From Hippophae tibetana (Eukaryota; Streptophyta; Magnoliopsida; Rosales; Elaeagnaceae), in NCBI GenBank assembly GCA_037013495.1, contig CM072811.1, positions 41,617,452 through 41,681,451 on the forward strand: DNA of 64,000 nt. The letters are read 5' to 3'. Every line of letters begins with the position of its first letter. Within the stretch, counting starts at the first letter, position 1. The notes beneath the pieces were generated by a model, which saw only the letters and a program-made list of their open reading frames with translations, did not search any database and was not told the origin of the DNA. Positions 1 through 11,678 of this stretch are shown here, piece by piece. Both the position numbers and the translations under genes were made by a program.

Positions 1-892
1 AACGTGCTGAGGTCTAACAGCAAAACCATATGCATCCCTGCATATAGCATAAATTTCCATCAGTTTCCCAAGTTACACAAACTTTATTTATTCATTGACA
101 TTTAACAAATCTCAAGAATGTGATAGCTTGACTAGTAGTACCTTCAGTCAGCCTCCAAAAATTGATGACTCGGGCTTAAAAACAACATAAATATAATAAG
201 CCAAAACAAATAGTAATGCTATGATACCCCAAAATTTAGGACATTCCTTCCAACTCAAGTGACAAATGATCACTAGTCCCTTTCCTATCATAAGAAAACA
301 TAACAGTCATAAATAATAGTTATAACAACAACAATGTTTTTGTAATCTAGATCTTTATTCATTCCATTTTTAGTATACCTTTTAAATAGAGATTCCACAA
401 TCCCAGTAATATGGTTCAAAAAATTCGATAGTTCTCAAATGATAATGAAAATGACAATGGGAAAATATTTTACACAGGAGCAAACTTTTGTTTACATCTA
501 ACATACCTGTGCAGAATCAGAAATAAGTAGAAGAACAAGGTCGCTTTTACAAAGTCCCAGAAATAAAAATAGAGAGACTCATAGTACTCCTTAAAGAGTC
601 TTTTACCCCTTGTTAAACCTAACAGAATTAGGATGTTGCCATTTTTGTGTATAACAATGTAGAATCGTGAGTCTCGAGTATACCTATTTTGCAACAAAAT
701 TGCAGGTAAGTGATGTAGCTTACTAATGCATTCTTGAGAAGATTAGGTAATTTTCACTTTTCTAACATTTTGTTCACCAATCTCCTTAAAACCTGTGTTC
801 CATTAATGAAATCAAAGTCATCCAAAAAATTATAAACAAGAATTTTCAGTAATGGGTTCATCACTATGAGATAAAAAAAATAAGAAATAATG

Positions 893-1003
893 ACATATTG
901 GCACACAAAGAACAAATGTTGCAACATGAGGGAAAACAAGACACAAACCATCCATGGGATGCTTATGGTGGCAACCATGAAGAAGATAATGTATTTTGTT
1001 CCA
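893..1003 (-). pseudogene. Fatty acid 2-hydroxylase (FAH)-like fragment
   Basis: The - strand frame contains HYLLHGCHHKHPMDG followed by LVFPHVATFVLCVPI. This matches the histidine-rich di-iron motif and adjoining membrane segment of plant sphingolipid fatty acid 2-hydroxylases (FAH1/FAH2, ER membrane). Only about 37 residues of a protein of about 237 are recognisable. The expected flanking His motifs and the following transmembrane region are absent, and a stop follows soon after. It lies about 85 bp beyond the NOP16-like exon B on the same strand. Most likely a third fragment carried by the CACTA element. Confidence 0.6.
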
Positions 1004-1088
1004 CCATGCACCAACACCCGCACTCGACACCAACACCCAGCATCAACACCATCACCAATGATATTGAAATATAAAGGTACATGCCAGT

Positions 1089-1345
1089 TACTGAATGTTG
1101 CATTGCATTCAGTTTTGCATCCATAAACATGCTTTACATATAAAAGAGCTTGTGAGCAAACAAAGGAAGAAATCTATTAATTGGAGGGGAAAATGAGAAT
1201 AAACTACCTTATAGTCATGTCCATATTTATCAATAAGCAGACCTATGTGAATGCGCTGGATTTCTATTAATGGTTGTAGATGTGCCAATTTTCCATCTTT
1301 TTGTTTCTTTCCAAATGTTGTCTTCAAGTCTAAATTTGATTCAAA
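1089..1345 (-). pseudogene. NOP16 (60S ribosome biogenesis)-like fragment, two exons
   Basis: Exon A (1208..1345) encodes a GKKQKDGK, LQPL, IQRIHIG, YGHDYK run, and exon B (1089..1131) reads MFMDAKLNAMQHSV. Together these are the C-terminal signature of the nucleolar protein NOP16. A 76-bp intron with GT and AG borders (1132..1207) separates them. Exon A ends in phase 0 but exon B needs two bases from upstream, so simple splicing puts them out of frame. After MQHSV the expected C-terminal tail is missing and the sequence turns into unrelated DNA. Retained intron plus truncation and frame loss mark a captured genomic fragment rather than a working gene or a processed pseudogene. Confidence 0.6.
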
Positions 1346-1722
1346 AAGGGACTTGAATCGATAGTTTACAATGTATGCCAGAAATCTTGATAAAATTTTA
1401 ATTTTCTAACCCATAAGTTAGACAGAAAAATAGACGAGACTGAAAAATTATACGTTGGCGATGGTACTGGGACCACATCAGGTATGTGGTAGGCTCTTTT
1501 AGCTCGCTTTGAGAATGGAAGCTTCCAAAGTAGTTAGAGTAATTCATCCATAACATAAGTTTGATGTTGTGTGTAGGCGTAGAATATATGTATCATGATG
1601 TTGAAGATGCCAGAGGTTTGAGTTCACAATGATAATAGAGAACAACAGATTTATATGCATACAAGTGCTGAAAGCATAATATATATAAGTTTTCATAAAA
1701 AGGAAAATGTAACAGATTTTAC

Positions 1723-1890
1723 CCCACTGATTAAACCGATTGCCTTCAGTTGCAAAATATGAATATTATCCACCAAGAATGTTATAAAGCTCATCTTTAC
1801 CAGTTGTAAGATGCAGCTATTTGATAATTTCTCTATCAATAGATATTCCCTTGAGTAAACCAATAATAGTGCACACATTTTCTGAAGAAT
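1723..1890 (-). pseudogene. SCC2/NIPBL (cohesin loader)-like exon fragment
   Basis: The - strand reading has a run with the motifs CILQLVKMSF, TFLVDN and ILQLKAIGLISG. I recognise these as a conserved helical-repeat block of the plant sister-chromatid cohesion protein SCC2. The piece ends at 1723 in a good splice donor (G|GTAAAATC), as an exon edge should. Nothing matching the next SCC2 exon follows; the sequence instead runs into a NOP16-like piece. About 50 of the roughly 1,800 residues of SCC2 are present, so it cannot encode the loader. Most likely a captured gene fragment in the CACTA element. Family identity rests on memory of the motif and needs a search. Confidence 0.5.
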
Positions 1891-2639
1891 GTTATTTACA
1901 ACAACAAACACCCTACCAAAAAAGGATTATAGAAATTAATAATTGTCTTAACAATGTAAAACTAGGTATAAAATTATAACATAAAAACAACTGAAACCCC
2001 GCAGTTAGGTATTCTGACAAAAATATTACCTAGAGAATATTGGACTTGAGGATGAGAAATTTGAGGCAATAAAGAACAAATAAATTCATCTATAAAACAA
2101 AAAAAAAATACAAAAATTACAGAATAAAAATGTGAAAGACACAAATATAGACAAGGATTTACACAAAGAAGTCACAATCGATTTAAAGAAAAGTTGGTTA
2201 TAATAGAAGACCAACAGAGTAGTGTATTGGAAGGATCAAAAGTCCCAGCTTTTAGCACATGAAATGAGCTAGTGACTGCGATGTTCTAGGTCCCAGATTT
2301 GTACTTTTGATGCTAATTTTGTCACACTCGCCCTCGCCCTCGTCCTCGCTCCCGCTTTCGCTCTGGAAGGAAAAAGATCAAGCAGCTGGAAATCTAGAGG
2401 ATGAAAGGGAAACGAAATAATTGAGGATGAAAGGGAAACAAAATAACTAAGAATGAAGGAAAAAGATCAAGCACTGGAGAGGAAAATGAGGGTATACGAG
2501 TATATGCCTGGCTGGGAAAATAAAAGAGAAGAGAGAAAGGGGAAAATGGAAAGAAAAAAAGGGTGGAAAAGGGAAAAAAAGAGAGAGAAAAAATTGGTAT
2601 TTAATTAGTGTAAAAGAGAAAAAATTGATAGCATATGTC

Positions 2640-2827
2640 TATGACCTCGTCTTTTAAATAAACGAGGTTATAGGGCATGTCTATAGCCTCGGTTTTTAAA
2701 TAATTAAGATCATAGGGTATATTTATGATCTCAATTTTTTTAAAACCTAGGCCAAAATCCTATGGTCTCAATTTTAAAAAAAATCGAGACAAAATATCTA
2801 AGACCAAAGACATGTATTGTAGTAGTG
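2640..2827 (-). repeat. CACTA terminal inverted repeat and subterminal repeat zone
   Basis: The terminal CACTACTACAA (2817..2827) is followed inward by repeated units with the theme 'cctcg ... cgagg', 'tatagggcatgtctatagcc' and 'atcatagggtatatttatgat'. Many are mirrored about short AT spacers. In CACTA elements such subterminal motifs bind the transposase. Confidence 0.6.
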
Positions 2828-2834
2828 GGCTTTA

Positions 2835-3530
2835 TGTAAGCACAACCATAAAAAAATGACGGAAGTTAGGTGTAACCTTCAATTTCCAAACCAATTTTCA
2901 AAGCTTTTTCTTTTCATCAAACCTATTACTTTCCCCCTCAAATGGTCACCGAAACTATTTATATGAAAATTTAGCATCATTTGCCTTTAACTCGTTCTTA
3001 TTGAGTATCATCCATGTGAAGAATAGTGCCACCTCAGTGTATCCCTTAAATCTCTTAGATGTATTACAGCAGAGAGAATAGCATGAGCATCTATAGGATT
3101 AAAAATTTATTGCACTGGATTATTATTCCATGTATTAGCACTAGTCACCATGAGATCACCCATCACACTACACAATTTATAAGTCGGGGTGTTGGTAAGA
3201 GAAGTTAGCATCTCGAGCAAGCCAAGTTGTTCCCAAATATTAATTATTGTGAACCCTCACACATCGACTATCGCAAACCTCTCTAAGTTCATGATAGCCC
3301 AAAGGTGTACTAAGTAATGAACCATTTCTAGAGTACATACTCTTGTAAACTTGAACGAGTATGCATGTAGCATTGGTAACCAACTACAAAACATTGCTTA
3401 CTGCAAGATTAAACATGTAAAAATCCTTAAACCCAAGTCCACCCTCCAATCAATTATGAGTAAGTTGTAGCCAAGATAACCTGTGGATATTACTTTTACC
3501 CCATTCTCGTTTTCAATTCCTTTATTTCCC
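2835..3530 (-). mobile_element. LINE (non-LTR retrotransposon) reverse-transcriptase C-terminal remnant
   Basis: Translating the - strand gives a stop-ridden reading with HRLSWLQL, then EGGLGFKDFYMFNLA near 3400..3500. This is the typical motif at the end of plant LINE reverse transcriptase just before the zf-RVT zinc-binding domain. Further downstream (- strand, about 2900..3300) weak zf-RVT-like sequence continues. Several stops and frame changes show it is dead. It abuts the CACTA terminus, so the CACTA element may have inserted into it. No other part of the LINE was recognised. Confidence 0.5.
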
Positions 3531-6129
3531 TGTATAGTGTGTCTCGATTCCTTTTAAATTTCTTTAATAGTTAATAAATGTGATCCCAATCAAAAACCTT
3601 TTACTATTTAAATGATCGTTTTATATAAAAAATCAAATTTTGGATGAGACATAATTAAATTATTAAATATAAAAACGTATTTAATTTTAAGATTATATGA
3701 TATATATAATACCAATCGAAATATCAATGAAAAAAAAAAAGAGCTTGTCCATGGATTTGGAATTTTGTATCAGCCGATGACACCTTTTCGTGTCTTATAT
3801 TCTATTGAAAAGGACAAATACTTTCGATATTTATCACGAGTCCGGCTTTAATAACACGAATCATTTCTTGTTTTAAAATAATTTAACACATACCATAACA
3901 TACAAGATATTGGTTTTCTTTTTATTAATATACCATATAAATTTTAAATATAATTTAAAAATTAAATTAAAAAAAATGTAACATCCACGTATAAAGCACC
4001 CATATTTAACTAGTATAAAAAAATAATAAAGATAAATGATATATACTTTTCTTGTATAATATTAGAATATTTTAATTTGATTTAAATTAAGATGAAGTAT
4101 TTAAATAGTTACTTTATTTAAGTTAAATATATTCTTTAATTCATATGTTTAAAAAAATATTTTTAAATCTATTTGTTTATAAAAAAATATATCATTGAAA
4201 TCTTTATGTTTGTAAAAAAGTATTAATTACAGACAAAACTAATTTTTTATCATATTTTTCGTTAAATATAATAAAATAATACATTTAGCACATGTATATT
4301 TATATATTTTAATAGGTATAAACGTAAAAAATTGCCCAAATTTTTTAAAATTTCTTTTTCAATAAATCTTAAACAAAATTTTCATTATTTAATATCTAAA
4401 GTCACATATTAGATAATAAAATTTTAATTTAAGTTTAATAAAAAGATTTGTTAAAAATTTGACTAATTTTTTTAATTAAAAATTACTAAATTAGATATAT
4501 ATCTATCAAAAATAAATAAATATATATATTAAATTTTGTATTTGTATAACAACTTTTTTACAAACAAATGAACTTAAAAACACATTTTTTAAACAAATAG
4601 AGTAAACAATGCCTAATGTCTAAACAAAAGGATCGTGTGACTCTTTTTCCTTTAAATTATGGTTGAATAATTTTTTAAGTCATTTTTTTGTATTATTAAG
4701 ATATTTTGTTTATATAATTTTTACAATAAATATATAAGTTATTCAATATTTAAAATTAAAATATTTTAATCATATAACTTTAAAATTATAGGACTAAAAT
4801 GTTAATTTTTTTAAAATCAAATGAGTTATGTGTACTTTATAAAAACTAAGTGACCTAAGTATCTTTTAAAGTATTTTTTCTTCAATTATTGTATAATGAT
4901 AATTATTATGACATATATCTATAGATAAAATAAGGTAATAATATCATAGAATTATTTTTATTATTATTTCGATAAAAATATATAAAGTATTAATTATATT
5001 TTATTAATTACATAAATAATAATTTAAAGTTTTTATATAAGACATGTGTATTGTGCGGTGTTGCATCTCAATATTTTTTTAAATATTATTTATACTTAAA
5101 AATTAAAATTTTGATATATAAATAAGTTAAATAATAGATGAAATTATCAAGAGAATAGAAAAGTCAGAAGAGAACAAATGCATGTATTGCCATTGAAGCA
5201 ATTAAAAGTGACTTTTATCCGGAAAGCGAGATTTCATGGACACCATAATAAGATATGAAATCTGTCTCACAGATTCTAAGATTTAAGATACTTATTTGAC
5301 AACCATGCGCACATTATGACACTTTTGACTTCAAATCTTTCGATTGGAGGGGAGGGTGTATTCTTTTTATAATGTGCGCCCACGCCCTTTCAGAGATAAT
5401 TAAGTAAAAATTGTGTTTCTCCTATATATTTATAAATTTAATTATATCACATATATAATTTTTTTTATCAAATAGTATTTTTTAGGTGATTTAAATTAAA
5501 AAAAAATTATGATTCTTACCCATCCTAATCATACATGTAATTAATTGCTTATTATTTGGACAAAAAAAATACATATTGTAATTTTACCATTTGATACCAT
5601 ATTAAAAAAAATTAATAAATAATGCTATTCTTCGATTCTCTCTCTTCTTTTTGTTTTTTGTTTTTTGTTTTTTTTTTGTTTTTTGTTTAAGTTATACTGT
5701 ATGCAATGCCCTACAACTAAATTTCTATATCCACGGTTGATTTGTGAGATTAGTATTAAAAAATTAATAATTTAATACATAGGTTTAACAATTGTAGGGA
5801 GTGGAGTTTTACAACTAAAATTAATACAAGTAAAAGGTAACACCATGTTTATTTTTTATTTTGAGTAAAATTATAGTTGTTATATTGTGACTCATTAAAG
5901 TGTAATTTTAAATCTAATTTTCTTATATTTTAACAAGTTTTCTTCGAAGATATTTATATATGTTATTGTTTTTTAAGGTTTTGCAGCGTATGAAATTTTG
6001 ATTATTAAAAATTTATCGTATTATTATCTAAAAATCAAAATTGGATGAAAGATTTAAAATAAATAAGAAAGTTATTCGAAAAATTTACTTATTATTATTA
6101 TGTACTACAACTTTATTTTGATATGTTAT
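3531..6129. other. AT-rich intergenic stretch
   Basis: No coding region, RNA gene or complete transposon is recognised outside the foldback repeat at 4168..4610. A T-rich (TTTTTTG)-like run lies at about 5650..5690. The stretch 5160..5400 is less AT-rich but has no open frame or motif I can name. Confidence 0.5.
4168..4610. repeat. MITE-like foldback element, family A copy 1
   Basis: The left side (ctatttgtttat, then ttatgtttgtaaaaaagt, 4168..4225) and the reverse complement of the right side (4548..4605) align over roughly 50 bp with mismatches. That makes an imperfect terminal inverted repeat around an AT-rich core of about 440 bp. A similar foldback occurs at 16463..16955. No coding capacity. 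Target duplication not resolved. Confidence 0.35.
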
Positions 6130-6309
6130 TGTTAACATACTAGGGTTGTTAACCCATGTGCTACTTGAGTGTTTGTTAGGTGCCTTTAATCCAAATGTTA
6201 TTTGCATTCTATAAATATTTGTCAACTAATAAACAATACTCTTTGAAATATACATTATATTTTATCAACTTTATTTCTCTATTTTTTATTCTTTATCTTA
6301 TTTGTTTAT

Positions 6310-7860
6310 CATAGTATCAAAACTTGATTAGCCATGATTTATCAAGTTCCTTTTGCTACACAAGATTTATACTAGGTAGTTATTAATGAAATGGTCTTAA
6401 TCAATTAGCCATGATTTATCAAGTTCTTTTTGCTACACAAGATTTATACTAGGTAGTTACTAATGAAATGGTATTAATCAATTCATCTCAGTTAATTCAT
6501 TTATTCCAATAGTTCATTCATCATCTTCTTTAGCAACTTTTTCATCTTTTTTTTTTAAATCCTATCAATCTTTCAATATTTGTGAAGCTTGATGAGTCCA
6601 ATTACTTGATTTAAAAAGAGCAATTAAGTCATCATTGTGTATGGATTAAGATATTTGATAAAAAGTGATTTTCTACATCATTCATCAATTGTGAGAAGAT
6701 TAGTTACTATTATTGATACTTCAGGTACCTCATAAGTACATGAAATTCTTGAAAAAAATGCTAATTTTTAGCTATAGGAGAGATAAGACAATGCCATCAA
6801 GAATTGGATCTATTCATCGATTTCATCTAGCTTCCTCAAATAGTTTATTGGAAAGAAAACAACTCTTGTATTGGCAATCACTTGGAAAAGCATTTAATGA
6901 TTATTCTCAAGCTAGATTAATAGATTTGAGATGGCGTCTGTAAACTCTATGCAAATGATTCACAATTATTGAGTAATATATCCAGACAAACATTATTAGT
7001 GATAAAAAGTAAATGTTATATGTGCTTGGAGGTTTAAATTCTAATTACTCGAGTCTTATCACCAATATCACTGGCATGAAACATATTATTGGCTTGGATG
7101 AGTTTCCTTAGCAACTCTATTTCCCTCTTTCTTCTTCTCTTTATCTTTTTTGTTTATTATGGTATCAGAACTTGATTAGCCATTACTGACACAAGATTTA
7201 GACAAGGTAGTTACTAATGAAACTGTCTTGATCAATTCATCTTGGTTAGTTCCTTCAATTCCAGTTCTTCATTCATCATCTTCTTTGACAACTTTTTCAT
7301 CTTTTCCACAACATCTTATCAATCATGTGAAGCTTAATGAGTCTAATTACTTGATTTGAAAAGAGCAATTAAGTTATCATTGTGTATGGATTGAGACATT
7401 TGATAAAAAGTGAATTTCTACATCCTTCATCAATTGTGAAAAGATCAATTACTGCTATTGATACTTCAGGTACCTTACAAGTACATGAAATTCTTGAAGA
7501 AAATGCTGATTTTTAGCTATATGAGAGATAAGACAATGCCATCAAAAATTGGATCTACTCATCGTTTTCATCTAGCTTCCTCAAATAGTTTATTGGCAAG
7601 AAAACAACTCTTGTATTGGCAATCACCATGGAAAAGCATTTAATGATGATTCTCAGGCTAGATTAATGGATTTGAGATAGCGTCTATAAACTTTATGCAA
7701 AGGATCCACGATTATTGAGCAGTACATCTGGACAAACATTATTAGTGATAAAAAGTAAATGTTATATGTGCTTGGAGGTTTAGATTCTAATTACTTGAGT
7801 CTTATCACCAATATCATTGGCATGAAACGTATTCTTGGCTTGGATGAGTTGTTTATACAT
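6310..7860 (+). repeat. Tandem duplication of LTR end, primer site and gag start
   Basis: About 6300..7100 and 7110..7860 are two copies of the same segment: end of the LTR, primer-binding site, then gag leader and N-terminus. Copy 1 also contains a 77-bp tandem duplication (6330..6406 and 6407..6483, starting agccatgatttatc) that copy 2 lacks. Both gag copies share the readings KYMKFLKKMLIFSY and HRFHLASSNSLL with scattered differences. The duplication could come from unequal recombination or template switching during reverse transcription. Confidence 0.7.
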
Positions 7861-8130
7861 ATGAGAACTCATGATAGACAACAAGAAATGATGAATCTAC
7901 CTGATCAACAATTGATTCAAGCTAACTTTGCTAAATCACATCTAAAATCTTTCCATTCATCCTCCTCTAAACCTTCTGGTGCATCTCCTAACTCTTCTCA
8001 ATCACAATAACAACCTTTTCAAAATCCAAACCAGAATGCCTTTGATAAGTCCAATAATCCTAAATTTGATTCTATTTAATGCCAAATCTATAAGAAATAT
8101 AGCCACACAATTGCACGTTGTTACTTTAGA
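7759..8130 (+). pseudogene. copia gag remnant with damaged zinc knuckle
   Basis: The open segment 7759..8010 reads through a copia-type gag C-terminus (YVLGGLDSNYLSLITNI; LDELFIHMRTHDRQQEM; a Ser/Pro/Gln-rich tail). It is the structural protein forming virus-like particles. At about 8078..8130, in another frame, CQIYKKYSHTIARCYFRYQ corresponds to the copia CCHC knuckle with the second cysteine changed to tyrosine. Frame breaks separate it from the protease. Confidence 0.6.
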
Positions 8131-8282
8131 TATCAATAGCCTAAAAACAATGGCGTTTCGAACTAGAATAATTATATGGATCTACATCATAAGCACATCT
8201 GGATCATACTCATAATCAATATGTTGTTGATGGATTTGACACAGTTACTGTTTATCCTCAAAATGATATCCCACCTTAAGCC

Positions 8283-9250
8283 TTGCTTTCAACTGCTAGA
8301 CTATCATCTTCAAGTGTTCACCAATGGTATATGGATATAGGAGCTACTCATCACTTGACACCAACTATTTCTCGTAATAACCTAATTGTTAGTAGTGTCT
8401 TATTACATGATCAGTTAAGGCATCCTCATCATGCTATAGTTAAACATTGCACATATTATGAATACGAGCTTGACATCACTATCAGCCACATATTTTTTAA
8501 TTCTTGTCAACTAGCCAAAGCTCATAGGTTGCCTTTAGCATATATACATACTAGATTTGCTTATTCTTTTGATATCATTCATGTAAATCTGTGGCAACCT
8601 TCCCCAGTGAATTTTGTTCAAGGCATGAGATATTTTTTTTTGTGCATGATTGTACAAGTTTTATGTGGCTCACAAGATTCACGTGGCTCTATGTTCTTAG
8701 CACTAAGTCATAAGCAGTTTTCATATTTTTACACTTTGAAACACTTATTGAAATAAAGTTGAATAAGAAAATAAAAAATGCTTCATATTGATAGTGGTAC
8801 TAAGTTGAAGAACTTGGTAATTCAATTGTTTCAATCTGGTATTTTGAGAAGACTGTCATGTCCCTATACACTTGCATAAAATTGTGTTGTAGAGAGGATG
8901 AATAAAAAGTTAAGGAGGTTGATTTGGTTATGATCATAAGATCTGGTGTGTCTATGATATATTGGGATTATACTTTTAAAATTGATGTGTATTTTATCAA
9001 TAGATTTCCTTTTAAAAACCTAAATTATGTTAGTCCATTTTAGATTTTGTTTTACACCAAACGAAACTATAAACATCTTAAAAATTTTGGTTGTTCACGT
9101 TACCCATTTTTGAGATCCTATAATCATAATAAACTTGAAACTTGTTTCATGTCTTATGTGTATAGTCTACCTCAAAGAAGGTGTACATATCTATTCATAT
9201 TTGTTTCATTGAGTAGGTATTCCCTTTTGATAAAACTTCAAAGGTGACTC
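8283..9250 (+). pseudogene. copia protease and integrase remnants
   Basis: At 8326..8366 WYMDIGATHHLT is the copia aspartic protease site with DSGA changed to DIGA, so it is likely inactive. It is followed by a GAG-pre-integrase-like HDQLRHPHHAIVKH and CQLAKAHRLPL, then a poor copy of the integrase core (FDIIHVNLWQPSPV). Further on, 8780..9250 holds scattered integrase C-terminal pieces (NFGCSRYPFLRSYNHNKLE). Stops and frameshifts throughout. The first catalytic Asp can be guessed in FDIIHVNL; a complete DDE set cannot be assembled. Confidence 0.6.
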
Positions 9251-9774
9251 AACTAGATTCACATTCTTCATTAAATAAGCCTATACCATCTATTTCTTTT
9301 CCTTACCTTTTCTTACTATACATAACACTAATTCTAGTGCTCAAAAACCTATTTATTAGTCAACACCTATTTTTGTTCCTATTATTGACACTTTTGTAAA
9401 CTCAAGTAATAGTATACTTTTCCCCAGCTTTATTAACATAGTCTTTCCTACCACTTCTGACATTGTAGCATATACTATCCTTCCTCATTATGCATCAGAC
9501 ATACATTATACCAATTTACCTTTAACTTGATCCATCATTCTCACTCTAACACCTCAAGCTTTTTATCTTCCATACAAAACTCAACATTTCCAGCATTGTT
9601 GTCTACACCTAGTAAACCTACTTAGTTTCGTTCATTGAATTCTAATTAGATTTTTGATCCTTCTGGTATCTCTTTGACTGTTAATTTACCTATGCCTTCC
9701 TTCACTAGTATACATGATCCACCTATTGTTGATTATAAGTCCCATTATACTCATGTTTATATGTTGGCTTTTCA

Positions 9775-11670
9775 TGTGTAAACATAGTATCTATTTATTT
9801 TATTCAGTGTATTTTTCTTCTTCTGTGTAAGGTTAGTTATTATAGATCAATAATTCACACATATATAGTTAGTAACACTTTACATGCAAGCATGTTTACA
9901 CACACCATGAGGTTGGTTTTCGTAGTATGCATGCTCACTCGTCGACATTGTCATTTATGTTTTTGGTTCGTTTTAGGTGTAAATATTTATCAAAAGTAAT
10001 TGATAATTTTTGAAACGAAAAAATATGAATTTTTAGCACTTCACCAACAAACTTACCATAGACCTCGCCACCACTCTTATCACCACTCTTGGCGAGGTGA
10101 CAATTCGTGCTTTATAAATACCCCTATCATTTTTTCTTATTTGGCATCCAAAAACGAGGTAGCATAGCTCTATCAAATTGAGATCTTGTCTTTCTATTTC
10201 TAGATTACTAATATCTTTTTGTATTCCTCGATATTAGTGATTTGTGATTATGTGAGTAAATAGTGCATGTAAGCGATAAGTACTAAATATGGTGTTTATA
10301 AGTGGGTTGTATGTGAGTATATGTTGGCTGGTAGTTTCCCTCGTGTAACTTTTCTTATGTGTGGAGCTTGTATGGTTGTGAGCCATGTATTAGTTGGTGG
10401 TCACATTCGTGCAACGTTTTCTTATCCATTTTACATATTACTGGTCTTTGGCTACTGATCACATCACTTTGAGTGGTATGGGCTTTGAAAGAGATCCATG
10501 TTTGTGTGTTAAGCCAAGTTGTTATGGAGTCTGTAAGTGAAAGTAACAATAGGTAGTTAGAACAAGTGTCTCGACTAATAAAGGTATTTGGGTCTATATT
10601 TTTCTATCAAATTGTATTATTTTTATTGGATTATTTGATACTGAGTGATTGTCTTCAGTAACACGAGTATGTTATCACATAGATATGATTTCTATGTGAG
10701 TTTAACTCATTATATCCAATGTTATGCATGCTCAAGTATGTGGCTTGTACAATCAAAGTTTAAATGGTGTATGTCTCTTACATACTAAAGTTTAAACTCT
10801 GATTATAAAGATTTTAATATTTATACTCATCTCTCTGATTGGTATATAACATATTTGCTTCTTATTTTTGGCAATCTATGTTTAATGAACTAATTACTTT
10901 CTATTATGCGATGAGTCATTAAGTAGTCAGTATCTCTTTAACATGAATGTGTATCACTCATTCTTTGTTGTTATGCATGATCAACTTATTATGTTAGAAA
11001 AATTTGAGTTTCTATTATGTATGAACCAACGTACTAGATGTAGACTCTGATCAGAAGCATATTTGTTATATGTCATCGCATGCCTTTTTTCCTTTTTATG
11101 TAGCATGCCTACAACTTTCTCATTATTGTTTATGATTTATTAAATTAATCTACTTGTTTCTTGATTATTTTATATTGCTTATGTCTATTATGTGCATTTG
11201 AGTTCAATGTGAGTCTCTAAGAAGTATGTATCTTCTTACTCTAATAGTATACTAAGTTTCAAACTCTTTATTATGATTTACTATGTTTTGTTTAATCGCA
11301 TATTATGATACTATAGTCATCATTTATCGAATATGTTTTTACATATGAAGTCTTGAAGTGATTAGTAATCTTTTATTGCCCCACAAGAAATTAGTTGTTT
11401 ACCATGCTTATGGTTGTTGCTTGTCTGAAAAGGAGTCTATGAAGCATACCGTCACTAATATGTTTACCATAATTATTCCTTCTAACTATCATTTATTTTT
11501 ATTGTGTGTTGAATTGAGCATGTTATTGTGTATTTCCACCACATTATTTGCTTAATTCACTTTTGTGAGGTATGTTTGGCCTAATTGGTATATAGCTAAC
11601 AAAATTTCATCGGTTGGCATATCTACCTCCCATTTAGGTTTCGATTACCGATTTGAGTCGAAAGAATAAT
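9775..11670 (+). mobile_element. Solo-LTR-like non-coding element nested in copia A
   Basis: A 1.9-kb non-coding block interrupts copia A exactly between its integrase tail and RT start. The same block, diverged, recurs at 26680..28990. It starts tgtgtaaacatag, has a TATA-like tttataaatacccc about 340 bp in (10111..10125), and the bases tttca flank both sides (9770..9774 and 11671..11675), a plausible 5-bp target duplication. Length, promoter-like box, lack of coding capacity and recurrence suit the solo LTR of a large retrotransposon. The 3' terminus does not end in a clear CA, so borders are approximate. Confidence 0.5.
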
Positions 11671-11678
11671 TTTCATTC

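Larger units (their letters stand above)
1..2827 (-). mobile_element. CACTA (En/Spm-type) transposon, one terminus, with captured gene pieces
   Basis: The - strand from 2827 starts with CACTACTACAA, the hallmark terminal inverted repeat of plant CACTA elements. It is followed by about 190 bp of short repeated and mirrored motifs typical of CACTA subterminal regions. The other end lies outside the window, so total length is unknown. No transposase is recognisable. Inside, all on the - strand, are short coding pieces resembling SCC2 (about 1723..1890), NOP16 (1089..1345) and fatty acid 2-hydroxylase (893..1003), separated by non-coding sequence. This is the pattern of a non-autonomous Pack-CACTA element. 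The bases after the terminus (ggc, 2828..2830) would be the 3-bp target duplication, which cannot be checked without the far end. Seen: the terminus and the pieces. Inferred: that they belong to one element. Confidence 0.6.

Noticed and set aside
890-1126. 78-codon + strand frame over the FAH-like piece
   Set aside because: Antisense of the recognised fragment; no homology of its own.
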